Positions 62,284 through 64,000 of a DNA stretch of 64,000 nucleotides are shown here, piece by piece. The position numbers and the translations under genes were made by a program. Source of the DNA: Mesorhizobium prunaredense (GTDB taxonomy: Bacteria; Pseudomonadota; Alphaproteobacteria; Rhizobiales; Rhizobiaceae); NCBI RefSeq assembly GCF_900156895.1, contig NZ_FTPD01000045.1, forward strand, positions 1 to 64,000, read 5' to 3'. Positions within the stretch are counted from its first letter, which is position 1. Every line of letters starts with the position of its first letter. Under the pieces are notes generated by a model. It saw only the letters and a list, made by a program, of their open reading frames with translations, was not told where the DNA came from and searched no databases.

Positions 62284-64000
62284 TCAGCGCGGCGCTTGAC
62301 CTGCGCGCTTCCGGTAACGATGTGCCGAGACAGTACGAACACGTGTCATCAACACGCCAAGGACGGAGGAATTGGTGTTTTTGAGTGTCTGCGTCAGGTC
62401 TTCCAATTGATCAAGCGACGTCTCGCCCCACTGCGCCACCACAATCACGCCATCAAGAAGCGGGCAGAGAGCAAGCCCTTCGGCACCGGAACTAAACGGT
62501 GGCAGTTCAACAATGACGATACTGTAACTACCGACCTCGCCCAGCAATTTCTCCATATTATCGGGAACCAGCAAATTCGCCGAATTCGACACATCGTTCT
62601 TCAGGTAATAAAACGATGTCTTTTCAATGAATCGGATTTGCTTGCCGATGTCTTTAGGGCTCGCGGAATCCCGATCGATCGCGTTGAAGTCGGCGGAAAA
62701 GAGCCGTTCGTTGGCCAGTGCCGACTTATCGTCGGCGTTGATCACGAGGGTCGCTGTGCCCGTCGCCCCACACAGCGCCGCCAGATTGCTTACAATGGTG
62801 CTCTTTCCGTCACCGGGGGACACGGATGTAATTCCGATGCGACGCCTTGAAGGGGTGGCCCCGGCCAGGCCCATGATCGCCTTGACGCTCCTGAGGCTGC
62901 CGCTGAATGAAGAGTCCGGATTCCTGAGCACCTCGTCAAACCGGCCAAAACCACCGCGCCTGAAACTGACCGTCGGCAATTCTCCAATACAGGCCAGGCC
63001 CAGTTCGCGACGGATCTGACGCGGGGTCCTCACGTTCCGATCGAGGCCGCGCCGCGCCACGGCGAACCCGATGCCAGCCACCATTCCGGCAAGCGCGCCA
63101 AAGGCGAGGATCAGCGTCTTGCGCGGCCGACTTGCCTTCTTGGGACTCGTCGCGGACGTGATGACGCGAGCATCGGCGATCAGATAAGGCTGTTGGTCGA
63201 CCGAGTTTGTATACGCCGCGAGCAGGCTTTCATACATCTTTCGATAAGTGTCGGCGGTAACCTCCAACTGCTCCAGCGTAATCTGGTGTGTTGGCTGTGC
63301 TTCGCTGAGCGCGGGGTCCTGTCCCGCGACGGGCGTCTCGTCCTGACCGATGCTGTAGTCGTGTTTTGCGCGAAACTCCTGGGCGACCCGGGTCGCCCTG
63401 TTCATCTGATCACCGACCTCCCGCATCCGCCTTTCCAACCATGCGATGCCTTCGCTAGCCGTTGCTGTTGTCGTTTGCACTTGCTCGCGCACGAACGCTT
63501 CCGCTGTGGCGTTTGCGATGCGTGCCGCCAACGCCGGATCCTGAGACTGGAATGTAATGTCCATCGCATAGGAGACACCGACACGCTGGACATCCAAGCC
63601 ATCGCTGAATATCTCCACTGCGAGACGCCGACGCTCGGATTCCAGCTGCGGGCTGTTCGCCTCCATTCGATCCGGCCAGGGCAGCACGCGATGGAAGAAA
63701 TCCGTCAGTCCGCCGGCATCAACGATGCTCATCCAGGCTCTGCGAAACCTCTCGCCGATGGTCGGACCGCCCAGCCCCCTGAAGGTTGGATTGTCCATGA
63801 GTCCAAGGTCATCGATCACCATCATCGCGATCTTCTGGGAGCGCAGAACTGCAAGTTGGCTCTCGACCTGAGCGGTGTCGAGCGACAGGTTGACTTCGGC
63901 CGGTTGCTGCTGAAGGTTTCTGGGTATCTTCGGTTCGATCAGGATCTGGGTGCGCGCGGAATAAATAGGATCCGAGGTAGCAAAGTAAAACGTGGCGCAA
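62284..64000 (-). CDS. Polysaccharide co-polymerase / BY-kinase-like protein (ExoP/Wzc type), partial
   Basis: The gene runs off the right edge; at least 572 residues are visible. The N-terminal visible part is the Wzz-type periplasmic domain with coiled coil (IAWLERRMREVGDQMNRATR), then a membrane segment near KTLILAFGALAGMVAGIGFA, and a cytoplasmic ATPase domain with Walker A SVSPGDGKSTIVSN. The expected Walker A' (DADxR) is INADDK and the Walker B (DxPP) is VELPP, and no C-terminal Tyr cluster is seen. It should control chain length; its kinase function is doubtful. Confidence 0.88.
   Translation of the reverse strand, partial: CATFYFATSDPIYSARTQILIEPKIPRNLQQQPAEVNLSLDTAQVESQLAVLRSQKIAMMVIDDLGLMDNPTFRGLGGPTIGERFRRAWMSIVDAGGLTDFFHRVLPWPDRMEANSPQLESERRRLAVEIFSDGLDVQRVGVSYAMDITFQSQDPALAARIANATAEAFVREQVQTTTATASEGIAWLERRMREVGDQMNRATRVAQEFRAKHDYSIGQDETPVAGQDPALSEAQPTHQITLEQLEVTADTYRKMYESLLAAYTNSVDQQPYLIADARVITSATSPKKASRPRKTLILAFGALAGMVAGIGFAVARRGLDRNVRTPRQIRRELGLACIGELPTVSFRRGGFGRFDEVLRNPDSSFSGSLRSVKAIMGLAGATPSRRRIGITSVSPGDGKSTIVSNLAALCGATGTATLVINADDKSALANERLFSADFNAIDRDSASPKDIGKQIRFIEKTSFYYLKNDVSNSANLLVPDNMEKLLGEVGSYSIVIVELPPFSSGAEGLALCPLLDGVIVVAQWGETSLDQLEDLTQTLKNTNSSVLGVLMTRVRTVSAHRYRKRAGQAPR

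Noticed and set aside
1..64000. CRISPR arrays, tRNA and rRNA genes
   Set aside because: I looked for regularly spaced repeats and for tRNA/rRNA signatures and saw none; a tRNA scan would settle this.

Overview
The window is high-GC DNA from an alphaproteobacterium, most likely Mesorhizobium or a close relative in the Rhizobiales. The evidence is the gene families (RbsABC-type sugar uptake operon, HWE histidine kinase, ExoF/ExoY/ExoP-like polysaccharide genes, DUF3309 and DUF427 proteins), several GGAAC-N17-CGTT promoter candidates of the EcfG stress type, and a dispersed palindromic repeat of rhizobial style. The species call is inference.

Region 1 (1-8.9 kb) is a sugar utilisation locus. 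A periplasmic binding protein, a double-domain ATPase and two permeases are followed by a TIM-barrel ketose 3-epimerase, an FGGY kinase and a class II aldolase, all on the minus strand and mostly overlapping or nearly so. A divergent LacI regulator faces them across a spacer holding a near-perfect operator-like palindrome. The implied route is uptake, epimerisation, phosphorylation and aldol cleavage of a rare ketose or deoxysugar.

Region 2 (9-22.5 kb) is a loose collection of stress and envelope genes: a frameshifted PagL-like lipid A deacylase, a FAD/Rieske oxidoreductase, a PEBP protein, small hydrophilic and hydrophobic proteins, a PAS-HWE kinase, an HD-domain protein, DUF427, a CBS protein, a site-2 protease with CBS domains, a TerC-type protein and a Ca2+/H+ antiporter. 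Four good EcfG-type promoters and one weaker one lie in front of these genes. Copies of the dispersed repeat and a frameshifted NUDIX gene sit at its right edge.

Region 3 (23-64 kb) is a large Wzx/Wzy-type exopolysaccharide locus. It holds glycosyltransferases, a flippase, a polymerase candidate, ExoF-, ExoY- and ExoP-like export and initiation proteins, nucleotide-sugar enzymes (CDP-glucose synthesis; a UDP-HexNAc dehydrogenase with an epimerase), sugar C-methyltransferases, FkbM methyltransferases, a PIG-L deacetylase, an acyltransferase, and secreted or putatively secreted glycan-related proteins.

The most striking structure is in region 3. A module (FkbM - VCBS lipoprotein - PIG-L // rfbF - epimerase - C-methyltransferase) is present twice, at about 28.4-33.4 kb and 35.2-45.9 kb. 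The copies have decayed in a complementary way: each gene intact in one copy is broken in the other, so the pair retains one full gene set. Remnants of IS630, IS256, IS5 and IS66 elements and low-GC insertions (an acyltransferase; an FkbM gene nested between the two halves of an IS5-family transposase) mark the junctions. The window ends inside the ExoP-like gene.
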